From Chinchilla lanigera (taxonomy: Eukaryota; Chordata; Mammalia; Rodentia; Chinchillidae): 64,000 nt of DNA. The stretch covers positions 2,520,169 to 2,584,168 of the forward strand of contig NW_004955477.1 in NCBI RefSeq assembly GCF_000276665.1, in the 5' to 3' direction. Below are positions 1 through 10,106 of this stretch, one piece after another. Numbering within the stretch: the stretch's first letter is position 1; each line of letters starts with the position of its first letter. The notes beneath the pieces were generated by a model. It did no database searches, was not told where the DNA came from, and saw only the letters and a program-made list of their open reading frames with translations. Made by a program: the position numbers and the translations under genes.

Positions 1-2099
1 GGTCTAAATGTCATCTCCAGGCCTTTCTTTGTGGGGTGTATGCTCCTAGGGCAGCCATTCCCACCCCTCCCTGGTGTTTCCTGGCCTGTGATAAGGAGAA
101 ATACCTCACTCTGGAGAGTACTGGGATAGCTAAACAGTCCATGAAAGGTAGGCTTTCTTGGGGAGCACTTTGGCCCTGGAAGTCTATCCTTTAAAACATT
201 GCCACTCATGAAAGGAGGGTCTTCTCCTAGCACCTAGCATGGCAAAAAGGAGACCCAGCAGGCAGACAGTATTTGAGGATGAATGAATCTGCCTTTTGAA
301 CTCAAACCAAGAAACCTGCCACAGGGACTATTGCGCCTCCCTTCAGGACTCTGGATTTTCAGGTTCTGTGGGAGTCCGACCTTTCGGTTTGTGTCTCTTT
401 CTTCTCTACCATATCGCAGTCAAGAAGGAAGTGAAATCCAGGCCTGACAGGTAGAGTTTTTTTTATTTCCCCTGAGAGCACACCTCTTGACCTCCATCTT
501 CTTGCCAATGATTTTTTAAATCCTAAATGATTTGGCAATAATTGCTCCTCCTGGTGTGATTATTGCCCTTCACCGATAGTAAATCTGTGAATTCCCCAGG
601 GTCCTGAGCGCATTTTGGTATGCGGAGCCCACAAGCTGGCCAAGACAGGCATCACTGCTCTGTGTAGCCGCACACCCCCGGCTCCCCATCTCCTTGCTCC
701 TGCTCTGCCACCCTCACAGGGAGCTGGGGATTTGCCTTGATGCAGACATTGGTTTTTCAGGCTGAATCACAGTGCTGTTCCCTGGATAACAGCTCTTCCT
801 TCCAGGGACCAGTTTTTTCTGGTTCCATCTCCCTGGGCCACATCCACAAATGCCCAGCCCAGGAAGTCCTGAGTTTCCCTTCTGGAAAGGGAGAATTTAA
901 CTGTGTGCATGTGCGCATACACATTTTATTTTTACCAGAGCATGACATACAGTATGTGAAAGACTCATACCATTTCCAGGGAACCCACTAGCATACTGGT
1001 CCCTGAGCTCCGGGCAGTGGAGCACACAGTCCTGAGTTGGAGCACCTTGGGTGTTCAAGGGCTGACCTGACGATTTCAGGAAAAGTCCTTGGAAAGGGTG
1101 AGAGTACACCCGAAGCTGGACCACAAGTTGCCCAGCAGTCCCAGTTTCACAGGAGCTCAGGAATCACCTGTGTGTGGCACCCTCCAGTGCCATCCCACTT
1201 CAGGGAGCAGGTGCCACTGACCAGTTCTTCCTTGGTGATTTGATGATTTCCATATAGCTATGCAGAAGTTTCATAGAAAAAATCCCACTCGTGTGCTTGG
1301 CAGTGTTGTCCCAGTAGCGGTCATCCTAGAAGAAAATTCCAACTTTTACTATGTCAAGGTACTTGCCACTGGCTCTGTTAGTTACTTAAAGTTTCTTTAA
1401 GCTGACTTTTTTTTAAACTTTAAATAAATGTATTTTCAAAGGAACTTTTGATCATTATTGTAAATGAAAGGTCAGAATTTCTCACCGTAATTGATCTAAA
1501 AATAAATAGCACATAATCACATTATTTATGGCCTTGTTCTACCTGGAATTAAACAGTCTGCCACTGGAACACATAACACCCTTTGAGAAACACGGGTATT
1601 AGGGGGAGGACAGGTCAGAGAAAATTAGTGAGATGTATAAAGTACAGAGTAGTCACTGGGAAGAAATGCAACTTACTACAAGTGTCTCGCCTGTCTCACA
1701 GTGGCAGTGGCTACTAGCAGTTGGCAGAATTCTCAGCATCAGCAGACACCAGTTTTCTCCCAGTGCCACCACCTCCCTCCCTGGCTTCTCTGGTAGGGGC
1801 CCTTCAGCCTCTGTTTGTGGGTGATTAGTTGAAGAGCCTAGGCTGATTATAAGAAAAGTTCTCATTTAGCCTGACAGCCTCCCTGGCTGTGGGGCAGCAC
1901 CAGCTCTGCCTTTCCCCTTCCCCACAGTTTCTAGGATTCCTCTAGTTGTGTTTGCAAGGACAGTGGCTTCAGACTTGTCTACCTGTAGTTTTTGGAGCTC
2001 CGTGCGTGGCCTACCTTGGGGAGTGGTGAGTGAGTAGGTAGTTGGCACACATACGGTATCCCCTGTGAACGCTCCCACCCCTCCTCTGTGCCTCACCAG
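1..2099. other. Intronic sequence, no gene seen
   Basis: Probably part of the LHPP intron upstream of the exon at 7511. I see no spliceable coding segment and no clear young repeat. Short open frames here lack any protein I recognise. The stretch 1380-1560 is AT-rich, contains a MEF2-type CTAAAAATAA and several TAAT cores, and may be an old repeat or a conserved element. Confidence 0.5.
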
Positions 2100-2345
2100 C
2101 CTAGCTGACCACTCTTTCCCTTCAAATCAAAGCTCAAAACATTTCCCCTGGAATGCCTTCCCTGACCGCCACCAAGCCCCATAGGTTCTCACAACCTCCT
2201 GTGCTTTATCATAGGCCTCATTATGTCTATGAAATTATCTGATTAATAGCTGTTTTCAGTACTAGACTGTGAGCTCCACAAGGATGGGGACTGTGTCTCT
2301 CTGACCCACACTTTGTCCCCACTGCCTGGCCCTACACCATGGCCC
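2100..2345 (+). repeat. L2-like LINE 3' end
   Basis: The text resembles the 3' part of L2: a stretch like 'gaatgccttccctgacc', followed by 'gactgtgagctccacaaggatggggactgtgtct' in pieces, and a CTGCCTGGCCC-like end. It is highly diverged, as expected for an ancient mammalian LINE. Assigned by eye. Confidence 0.6.
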
Positions 2346-2370
2346 ACACAGGGCTCCATACCAAGAAGCC

Positions 2371-2462
2371 GAGGGGCTGGGGATTTAGCTTAGCGGCACA
2401 GCGCCTGCCTGGCAAGTGCAAGGTCATGAGTTCGATTCCCGGTATCAGAAAAAAACAACAAT
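2371..2462 (+). mobile_element. ID SINE (tRNA-Ala-derived), young
   Basis: The body starts GGGGCTGGGGATTTAGCT, has the tRNA-type A box (TAGCTTAGCGG) and B box (GAGTTCGATTCCC), and ends in a short A-rich tail. Perfect 13-bp target-site duplications ATACCAAGAAGCC lie at 2358-2370 and 2463-2475. The intact duplication and little-changed promoter boxes point to a recent insertion. Confidence 0.93.
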
Positions 2463-2589
2463 ATACCAAGAAGCCAAGTACCTGAGGCAAAGAGTATCTG
2501 TATTGAAGTGTGTGGACAATCTCCAGCATTATCAAATTAGAATTTTCTCAATAGAACATTTCCTAATATTTTTCCTGTTAATGTGTTTA

Positions 2590-2745
2590 GGTAACTTATT
2601 ACCCAGACACTGTGGCAGATGCTTAACATGTATGATTTTGTTTAAGCACCATACCTGTTACACACATTTTACAGATTGAAGTAGAGGCTTGCCCTAGATC
2701 ACATAGCTAGCAGAGCTGGGATTCTGTCCTCTCTGCCTCGGCCAG
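2590..2745 (+). repeat. MIR SINE
   Basis: Contains the MIR-type series: 'cactgtggcagatgctta', an attttacagattga segment, then 'gatcacatagctagcagagctgggattc', which is the MIR core and 3' region. Diverged, with no target duplication. Confidence 0.7.
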
Positions 2746-3246
2746 TCTTGAGCCTAGAACTCCATTTGTCCATTCTGCTTTCATTTCCATGGTCCCCCAC
2801 CCCCACAGGTGGAAAGTAAATTCCATTTGAATCCTGTCCTCATAGGTCAAGCTGAAATGGATGGGCCCACAATAAGTTAAAATTTCCATCTTGTGAATAC
2901 TTTATGATCTTTATTTGTTTTCTTGATGTTGGTTGATGTGTTTACTCATGGGTTAACCCTGCCTGGCATCTGCATTCAGAGAGGAAGCTTGTGGAGCAGC
3001 TGTCGTTTTAAACTAGTATTGGGCACTCACTCCGGTTTCTCAGTCTGGCTGGACCGAGGACATTCCTGATTGGTCTTGAGAGCAGCTCTGCAACATAATT
3101 GATACGTAAAGTGCTAGCCAACCTATCACCAGCAGAATCTTCTGAAAGCATTTTGAAGCTTTTAATTAAATGTTTATGATAGGGAGATGAGAGTAGCTGT
3201 TTTTTTCTTCAAAAGTACATGGATTTATATAGAATGATGAATAAAT
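2746..3246. other. Unique intronic sequence
   Basis: No repeat or coding segment is recognised. An AT-rich patch around 3080-3185 (with TTTTAATTAAATG) is the only compositional feature. Confidence 0.4.
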
Positions 3247-3258
3247 TTAATCAATAAT

Positions 3259-3356
3259 TTTTTTTTTTTTGGTTTTTCTCCGGTACCAGGAACCGAACTC
3301 AGGACCTTGCGCTTGCCAGGCAGGCGCTTTTGCCACTGAGCTAAATCCCCAGCACC
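3259..3356 (-). mobile_element. ID SINE (minus strand)
   Basis: Starts with a T run, then the reverse complement of the ID body (CGGTACCAGGAACCGAACTC ... GAGCTAAATCCCCAGC). The 12-bp direct repeats TTAATCAATAAT at 3247-3258 and 3357-3368 are its target duplication. Confidence 0.92.
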
Positions 3357-3379
3357 TTAATCAATAATATTGATACAGG

Positions 3380-3753
3380 TGTCTTGGGTACTTTTCTCTC
3401 ATTGCTGAGACAAAATACCTGACACCCAAAATTAAGGAAGGGAAGGTTTATTTAGCTCACAGTTTGTAGAGCTTTCAGTCCATACTCAGCTAGCTCCAAG
3501 GCAGAGTGGCACATGGCAGAGGGTAACTGTTCATGGTGGCAGAAAACAGGAAAAGCAAAAAGAGCAAAAGGGAAGAGCAGTGGCAAGCAGCCTTTTCCCC
3601 TCCTTTACGTTGTATGCAAACTACCCACCCCAGGGCAGGTATAGCACTCACATCCGTAATCCCAACATTGGACCATGAATCAGTCATAAACTCTAGAAGC
3701 CCACCTCATGACTAAATGAGGCTTTGGGGAGACATCCAGACCAAACCATAACA
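3380..3753 (-). mobile_element. Solo LTR, MaLR (MST/THE1-like) class
   Basis: Begins TGTCTTGGG and ends CCATAACA (TG...CA termini). It is flanked by perfect 5-bp duplications ACAGG (3375-3379 and 3754-3758), the usual retroviral-type footprint. The body has the MaLR landmarks read from the minus side: 'gagacaaaatacctgac', 'tttatttagctcacagtt', 'catggcagag' and a 'gaggctttggggagacatcca' end. No internal viral region remains. Confidence 0.82.
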
Positions 3754-4011
3754 ACAGGTGACTAGGGTAAAATAAGACCCATATGATTAAAGCCTTGGCA
3801 ACACTGAAGTAGATTATTCTAGTCCCCCACTCTTAATTGGTCATGCTATACGTGGTCTTCAGACTCTGACAGTGAACCTTGATTTAGAATGTGATCCACT
3901 CAGTTGATCACCAAGTCATTGCCAGTCATCAGCCTACATTCCCTGCTCTGACAGGGCTCATGCATTTCTGGAAGAGGGAGATAAGTGGAGTCTGTTGTAA
4001 TAGATATATTT
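3754..4011. other. Unique intronic sequence
   Basis: Nothing recognised apart from ordinary intron-like composition. Confidence 0.35.
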
Positions 4012-4340
4012 CCCCCCACAAGAACTGGGGTTTGAACCCAGAACCTCACACATTGCTAGGCAAGTCCTAGCCCCTTTATTTTATTTTAAATTTTTTATTT
4101 TATTGTGATTACATATGTGTGACACGTAATGAATACACTCATCATGGAGAGTTGGTACGTATACATATTGCATCTTACTCCTTTTTACTTCCCATACTTC
4201 TCTGCTCGATCCCTTTTATTTTTTCATTTTGAGCCAGGGCCTTGCCAAGTTGTGCAGGTGAGATAGAACTCTCAGTCCTCCTGCTTTAGACGCCAAGTAG
4301 CGGGTTATAGGCGTGCGTCCCTGTGCTGGGCTCATCATCC
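4012..4340 (-). mobile_element. B1-dID composite SINE, split by an insertion
   Basis: The dID half (4021-4075, 'ggggtttgaacccag...') and the B1 half (4222-4333, 'gagccagggccttgccaagtt ... gcgtgcgtccctgtgctgggct') lie in the order expected for a minus-strand B1-dID. They are separated by about 130 bp at 4081-4210. That insert is bordered by near-identical 10-mers (CCCCTTTATT at 4071-4080 and CCCTTTTATT at 4211-4220). On the minus strand it ends in an A-rich tail with AATAAA, so it looks like a later retrotransposed 3' fragment. Confidence 0.65.
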
Positions 4341-4345
4341 ATTTT

Positions 4346-5536
4346 GAGCAGTTTGTCGTGTGCCTTGATGAGGTTTTTTTTTCATGTTTCTTGTGCTTGG
4401 TGTTCATTAGGATTTTGAATCTGTGGGTTTATAATTTTTGGTGAGTTTTGAAATTTTTCAGCTATTCTACAAATACCTTTGTCTCCTCTCTCATCTCGCT
4501 TTCAGGGACTCCAGTTATATACCAGGTCCCTTGAAGTCGTGTCATAGTTCAGTGATGCTCTAGTCATTTTTAGAATTGTTTCCTTTTCTCCCTGTTTCAT
4601 TTTGGAATGTTTCTGTTGCTGTATTTTCAATTTTATTAGTCTTTTCCTCTGCAGTGTCTGCTCTGGCATTCACTTCACCTAATGTATTTTTTAATCCTGG
4701 AAGGATTTAGTTCTAGAAATGAATTCAGTTTTCATTTCTAGAAGGTTTGGATCTTTTTCTTCTGTCTTCCATTTCTCTATTCAGTGTTTGGAACATACGG
4801 AGTACAACTCTAAGAACCATAATGTTCCTATCTGCTAATTCTCAGATCTGTGTCAGTTCAGGGTTAGTTTTGATTTCTCTCCTTTGTTCTGATTATATTC
4901 TTTTGTTGCATGTCTGATAATTATTTATTGAATGTGATTGTAACTTGTACCTTTTCAGGTGTTAGATATTTTTATATGACCAGAAATATGTTTGAGTTTT
5001 GTTTTGAAATACCGCTAAATTACTTGAAAACAGTTTGACCCTCCTAGATCTTGCTTTTTAAGACTTCAGAGGGAACACTAGAACAGGGTTTAGTCTAGGA
5101 TTAATTATTCCCATCAGTGAAGCAGGATGCTTCTAAGAATGCCACCCAATGCTCTGTGAATTATAAGATTTTTCAGCCGGGCATGGTGGCACATTCCTGT
5201 AATCTCAGCACTCAGGAGGCTGAGACAGGAGGATTACCATGACTTCAAGGCCAGCCTGAACTAATAGTGAGAAAAACCAAAAAACAAAAATTTTCCTGTT
5301 CAACCCTGTACGAAGTCTAGGGCTTGATTTTTTTCATTGCTTCTTTGTGCTTCTTTCCCAGGCCTTGGGCATTTCATTACTCAAGTGTGTCGATCAGTAG
5401 CTTATTGGACACTTGAGGGAACCTTCTTTGTACCCCTACAGTTCTCTCTGTGCACTTTTATCTGATTCTTTGCCCTGTGGAATTGTGCTACTTTAGTCTC
5501 CACAGAATCTTGGCTTCGTCTCCTCAATTTGGGGGG
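4346..5536 (-). repeat. Ancient L1 (L1M class) 3' end, inverted
   Basis: Long T-rich stretch matching the minus strand of old mammalian L1 3' UTRs, with landmarks such as 'gaacatacggagtacaactctaagaacc', 'ttgtaacttgtaccttttcaggtgttagatatttt', 'gtctaggattaattattccc' and 'ccacccaatgctctgtgaattata'. A B1 interrupts it at 5174-5290. Its distal end is involved in the tandem duplication at 5507-5880. Confidence 0.7.
5174..5290 (+). mobile_element. B1 SINE
   Basis: GCCGGGCATGGTGGCACA start, 'aatctcagcactcaggaggctgagacagg', then a short 3' part and an A-rich tail (AAAACCAAAAAACAAAAA). It lacks the internal 29-bp duplication, so it is a shorter variant or 3'-truncated. Confidence 0.85.
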
Positions 5537-5537
5537 C

Positions 5538-6083
5538 ATTATAGTTTAGATATGAAGTATCCCCCAAAGACTTATGTGAGGCAGTCCTGCTATGCTTGAT
5601 CCCCAGTACAGCAGTGTTCAGAGATGGGACCTCAAGAGGTGACTGGGCTATGAGGGTACTAGCTTTGTCAGTGGATTAAGCCACTGATGGGTTCAGAGCT
5701 GAGCGGATTATTTAGGAGCCAGTCTCCAGTTGGAGGAAACGGGTCACTGGGGCTGTGCTTTTGCAAGCTCTTGGCATCATCTTCAATTTGGAGGGCATGG
5801 TGGTGTAGCTATGAACTATTCCCCCAAAGACTTGTGTATTGAGCTTTTGATCCCCGGTGCAGCAGTGTTCAGAGGTGTCTCTGACCCTGGCTCCAGCTCT
5901 GGCTCTTTCTCTGTCTTTCTGCTTCCTGGCCGGCATGAGGTGAGCAGCTTTCCTCTGCCATAATGTGTCTCCCTTGAACCCAATCAAGCATGGCCTGAAA
6001 CCTCTGAAACCGTGAGCCAGAGACCTGCTGCTAAGGTATACAAGGTATTTTGTCCCAGCAGTGAGAAGCTCACTAGCGTTACA
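5538..6083 (+). mobile_element. MaLR-class LTR with internal tandem duplication
   Basis: Plus-strand LTR landmarks: 'tatagtttagatatgaagtatcccccaaagac', 'gtggattaagccactgatggg', 'gaggaaacgggtcactgggg', 'ctttctgcttcctggccggcatgaggtgagcagctttcctctgcc', 'ctgaaacctctgaaaccgtgagcc' and 'ggtattttgtcccagcagtgagaagct'. The 5' end occurs twice (from about 5538 and from about 5797) because of a roughly 255-bp local duplication. The second copy lacks the middle of the element. Confidence 0.8.
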
Positions 6084-6114
6084 GAGTGTCTGCTGGGTTC
6101 CACTCAGGGTTTCC

Positions 6115-6830
6115 CTCTCGTTAGTCAGCTCAGGACACTAAGAAAATAGACAGGTTAAGGTAAACAGCAGAAATTTACATTCTCATAGTTCTGGGGCTAC
6201 AATTCTGAGATCAAGGTGAAGAAGCTATATAGGCTGCAGATTTGGAGACTGACAGTCCAAGATTTGACAGCCCCCCTGTGTTCAGCCTCTGATGCAGGCA
6301 CCCTCACTGCATCACAATACAGTGGAGAAGCAGAAAGGGAAGCAGCTGTGTATGGAAGGGGCCAAGCCTTTTGGAGTAGTCTTGCTGTGTAACTACCAGC
6401 GCTCTCTCCCTAACTTACCCTATGAAACCAGCATTAATCCCTTCCAAGGGTGGAACCCCCATAACCCATCCAGCTCTCCCTGCCTCTTACAGATTCTGCC
6501 ACTTTAACAACACCGTGCAGGGGACTGTGCTTCCAGCACCTGAGCCCTTTGGGGAATAAACTGTATCCAGACTGTAGTGGCCGCCTCCTTGCTTGTGGCC
6601 TTTCCTCTGTGCTTGTGTGAAGAGAGCAGTGGCATCTCCCCTTCCTCTCATAAGGACCCTACTCTCATTGGGCCAGGGCCCCACTCTTGTGACCTCTTTG
6701 CAATCTTAATTACCTCCTTACAGGCCCATTCTCCAAATACAGTCACGTTGGAGACTAGGGCTTCAGCGTATGACTTCAGGGGTATGTCTCAGGGTATAGC
6801 CTCCTCCTTTATCTGAGGTCTGGAAACTCT
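6115..6830 (-). mobile_element. Older MaLR/ERVL-type LTR remnant(s)
   Basis: 6115-6480 reads like the minus strand of an MST/MLT LTR ('aatttacattctcatagttctggggctac', 'cccttccaagggtggaacccccataacc'). 6640-6790 ('tcataaggaccctactctcattggg', 'ccaaatacagtcacgttggagactagg') resembles another LTR end. Whether these are one element or two is unclear. Confidence 0.5.
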
Positions 6831-7510
6831 GAAGGCAGTAAGCCAGACCAACCCTAGGGCTCCCCTCTCGCGTGTCTCAGAAATCACTATCTACCCTTGC
6901 TTGATGTTTTAAAAACTGTTGGCTCGTAAGAGTTTGTCTAGTTTCTGGCTGCTTCCACTGGGGAGTCTGTCTTGAGGCTGCTTGTGAAATGGTATCCAGA
7001 CTATGAGCATTTCCTGTGTGTATATTTTGCTGTTGTGTATTGTTTGGTTTTGACACATAACATCTTCACTATTGAAAGCAACACCTTTTAAACTGTAGAT
7101 TACAAAGATTTGCCAGGGATTTAATCAGCTTTCACGGAACCAGGGGCTTGCAGCATCACCGGGCTACAGAGTATTTAGCATTAGGTAAAGTGCAGCCTCT
7201 GTTCAGATACAGGCAGGGTGCATTGGCATCCCCACTTGTCCTTGCTACACCAAATCGTTTTGATGCCTACTGATTGATTTTCAAGTGTGCAAATATATAC
7301 CGTTTAGAGCCACAGCCCAAGGAGGCAGCTAGGAGATAATTCAAGGCGGGTTGACTTTTAATCAATACAATGACAGTATTATCTTGTTTAATTCGTGTGA
7401 TGGTGGTTTTAAACATCAAATCAAGCAGTTTATTATGTCAAAAAAGATGAAGGAACACAGGAATAAAATTCTCCTGACTCACTTCTGTGCATATTTCCCT
7501 GCCCTGACAG
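6831..7510. other. Unique intron just upstream of the exon
   Basis: No repeat is recognised. The part at 7060-7440 is AT-rich with many short homeodomain-type cores and could be a conserved non-coding block (see findings). The last bases form the splice acceptor of the exon at 7511. Confidence 0.45.
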
Positions 7511-7602
7511 GCCATCATGATCGGGGATGATATCGTGGGTGATGTCGGCGGTGCCCAGAGGTGTGGAATGAGAGCCCTGCTGGTGCGCACCGGCAAGTTC
7601 AG
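7511..7602 (+). CDS. LHPP: LHPP penultimate coding exon (HAD-family phosphatase, partial gene)
   Basis: Seen: a 92-bp open segment preceded by a pyrimidine-rich tract ending in CAG and followed by GTCAGT. It reads in phase 0 as 30 codons (A-I-M-I-G-D-D ... R-T-G-K-F) plus AG, which would complete an Arg codon in the next exon. Known: this matches residues about 209-239 of the 270-residue human LHPP (phospholysine phosphohistidine inorganic pyrophosphate phosphatase), a cytosolic HAD phosphatase acting on phosphohistidine, phospholysine and pyrophosphate. The GDDIVGD stretch is HAD motif IV; its first Asp (about 214 in human) binds the catalytic Mg2+. HDHD2, the closest paralogue I considered, differs in this segment. 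Odd: Ile replaces Val at the second residue, and Leu replaces Gln in the RALxVRTG stretch, compared with human as I remember it. The flanking exons are not visible, so the gene is partial here. The reading frame is intact and nothing suggests a pseudogene. Confidence 0.93.
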
Positions 7603-7720
7603 GTCAGTGCCGGTGGCCGGGTCATTTGTCTGCTCTTCTCCATAGAGGCCTAGGGAGGCCATGTTCTTGGTTTTTTGCTTTCAAAACAAAAAAGGCTTTT
7701 CTTTCAAAATACCTGAGCAG

Positions 7721-8180
7721 TGTCTTAATCCCTTTCCCATTACTGGGACAAAATACTCAACACCCACAACCTGGAAAGAGAGGGTTTCTTCATTTTTGTA
7801 GATTGATTTGTTCGATTGTATGACCAGCATTCCAAGGAAGAGCTGACTTTATGCATAGGCAGAAAAGCAGCTCCTAGAGATGAGAGGTTTATTTTAGCTC
7901 ACAGTTTCAGTCCATGGGTGGCTGGCTGCAAGGCAGAGGAGCATGGAGGAAGGGCCTGGAGGAGGAAGTCTGCTCACTGCATAGTGATCCGGAAGCCTCG
8001 AATACAACCTTCCAGGCCATGCCCCCAGTAACCCTGCCTCTTCCAGCTAGGGCCCTTCTCCTAACGGCACATTCAGCTGTGAACCCACCAGTGGATGCAT
8101 CTCCCGATGAGTACAGCACCTGCAGAATCCAGTCACCCCCTAAACACGTGAGCCATTTGGGAGACATTGTAGCTCTAAAC
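7721..8180 (-). mobile_element. MaLR-class solo LTR (minus)
   Basis: Starts TGTCTTAATCCC. Contains 'tactgggacaaaatactcaacaccc', 'ggtttattttagctcacagtttcagtccatgg', 'gcaaggcagaggagcatgg' and 'aatccagtcaccccctaaacacgtgagcc'. About 100 bp at 7785-7885 sits between two copies of a GAGAGG(G)TTT motif and is extra relative to the other LTRs here. The LTR lies 118 bp after the LHPP exon. Confidence 0.78.
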
Positions 8181-8693
8181 TTTAATGTGCAGTTCTGTGG
8201 ACACTCACTGCCTTGCCTGTAACTGACTTCTAAGGAAGGGCTGACTGACCTTGCTAGCAGAAATCACATTTCTTCCTGGCTTGATGTCCAGTGGTAAGGC
8301 AGAGTCTTGATACAAGGTCTGGGACTTGGAACATGAATACATGTAAAGTGCAAAGATAATAAGGCAATGTATTCAGAGCCTTCACTGTGGTGGTCACCAG
8401 TGGTGACCCTCAGCTCTACTAGCCATCCTCTTTCTTCTTTTTCTCTGCCTTCTCTGGCCCATGAGGGGCAGAAAACCTGGAGACCACAGACCAGTATGTC
8501 AGGGATGCTCAAGAACAGGACCTCCATCTGACCCGCTGAGGGTCAGCAGTTGTGGATACGTGAAGCTGCCCAGGCTTTGGTTCACATGGCCTTTGAGAAT
8601 GTCTTAGGCGTCAGAGCGTTGCCTTGTCTATGCTAGATGGATCTGATTGTACCCTTCAGGGAAAGTACAGATTTGCAGGTTTTTGGTTAAAAC
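8181..8693. other. Unique intronic sequence
   Basis: No gene or repeat recognised. Confidence 0.35.
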
Positions 8694-8764
8694 ATGGTCA
8701 CCCAACAACTGGGATCTCATCTTATTAAAAAGCTTTTGCACAGCAAAAGAAATCACCAACAGAG

Positions 8765-8869
8765 GGGGTTGGGGATTTAGCTCAGTGGCACAGTGCCTGC
8801 CTGGCAAGCACAAGGTCGTGAGTTCGATTCCCGGTACCAAAAAAAACAAAAAAAAAAAAAAAAAAAAAA
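8765..8869 (+). mobile_element. ID SINE inside the L1
   Basis: Near-intact ID with A box TAGCTCAGTGG, B box GAGTTCGATTCCC and a long A tail. A perfect 20-bp target duplication AAAAGAAATCACCAACAGAG lies at 8745-8764 and 8870-8889. It is younger than the L1 it interrupts. Confidence 0.95.
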
Positions 8870-9291
8870 AAAAGAAATCACCAACAGAGTAAAAAAAACC
8901 CAGTGGGAAAATATCTTAACCAGTTGCTCCTTAGACAAAGGAGTAATATCTAGAACATATAAAAAACTGAAAAAAAATCAGATCCCCTAATTTCAAAGAC
9001 CCAATCCAAAAATGGGCATCTGAGATGACTCAGATGAAAGAAAATGAAATACAAATGACAAATAAATGCATGAAAAATGTTCAGCATCACTAGTCATTCG
9101 AGAGATGCAAATTAAAACAGCACTGAAATTACATCTCATGTAAGAATGGCTATTATCAAAAAAATCAACCAGTAACAAATGCTGGTGGTGCTATGGGGAA
9201 AAGGGAACCCTTCTCCACTGTTGATGGGACTGTAGACTGGTGCAACCACTGTAGAAATCAGTGTGGAGATTCCTCAAAAAACTAGAACTAG

Positions 9292-9446
9292 CCAGGTGTG
9301 ATGGCACACATCTATAATCCCAGCACTCGGGAGGCTGAGGCAGGAGGATCATTGTGAGTTTGAGACCGACCTGGGCTACAGAGGGAGCTGAAGGCCAGCC
9401 TGAACTGCACGTGAGACCCTGTCTCAAAAAAAAAAAAAAAAAAAAA
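9292..9446 (+). mobile_element. B1 SINE with internal duplication, inside the L1
   Basis: Complete B1 with the rodent-type internal duplication ('gacctgggctacagagggagctgaaggccagcctgaactgcacg' shows the two related copies) and a 23-base A tail. Target duplication AGAACTAG at 9284-9291 and 9447-9454. Confidence 0.92.
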
Positions 9447-10106
9447 AGAACTAGGACTAGAGGTCCCATTTGACCCACCCCCTATTCCCCTTCTTGGTAT
9501 CTTCCCAAAAGAATTAAAAGCATCATACCACCGCAATATATGTGCACCTGTGGTTATAGTGGCACAGTTTGTGACAGATAAATCTTGGAAACAACCCAGA
9601 TATCCATCAACCAATGAACAGATAAAAAAGATGTGGGTTTTTATATTTAATGGAGTACTACTCTACCATAAAGAAGGATAAACTTGAGACATTTATTGCT
9701 AGATGGATGGACCTTGTGACCATACTTTAAATGTAATAAATAGGACACACATGTAAATATTGCATTGTCTCTCTGGTGTGTGAAACTGAAAGTGTAAATA
9801 AGAACTAAGTTGTACAATAGATATTGAGAAAGAAGAATTTGTTCAGAAGGAAAGGGGACCTAGGGAGGGGGGAGGGGGAAAGGAAGGAAGGGAAAAGAAA
9901 AAATGAGACAAGAAGGATAAAATGGAAACAAAGCTTCAGAAATAAGGAAGGGAAGAGGGATTGAAGGGAGGGGAATGGAAGGGGAAAAAGGACAAATCAA
10001 GATCTATCATGTGCAGGTACAGATTCCCTGTGAAGCATGTGATCATTGTAGACACCTAAATTGTACCAATAAATTTAATTAAATTTTTTTAAAAAATGGT
10101 CACCCA

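Larger units (their letters stand above)
8705..10095 (+). mobile_element. 5'-truncated L1 (ORF2 end and 3' UTR)
   Basis: The text follows the last part of L1 ORF2 ('atctcatcttattaaaaagcttttgcacagcaaaag', 'atgcaaattaaaacagcactgaaattacatctcatg', 'ggagtactactctaccataaagaagg'). A purine-rich 3' UTR tract (about 9840-9980) and an A/T-rich end follow. Matching 11-mers ATGGTCACCCA at 8694-8704 and 10096-10106 are the target duplication. The reading frame is broken by many stops. It carries an ID (8765-8869) and a B1 (9292-9446), both inserted later. Confidence 0.88.

Noticed and set aside
2371..2462. Functional tRNA-Ala gene
   Set aside because: The tRNA-like boxes belong to an ID SINE with A tail and target duplication; it does not fold as a full tRNA.
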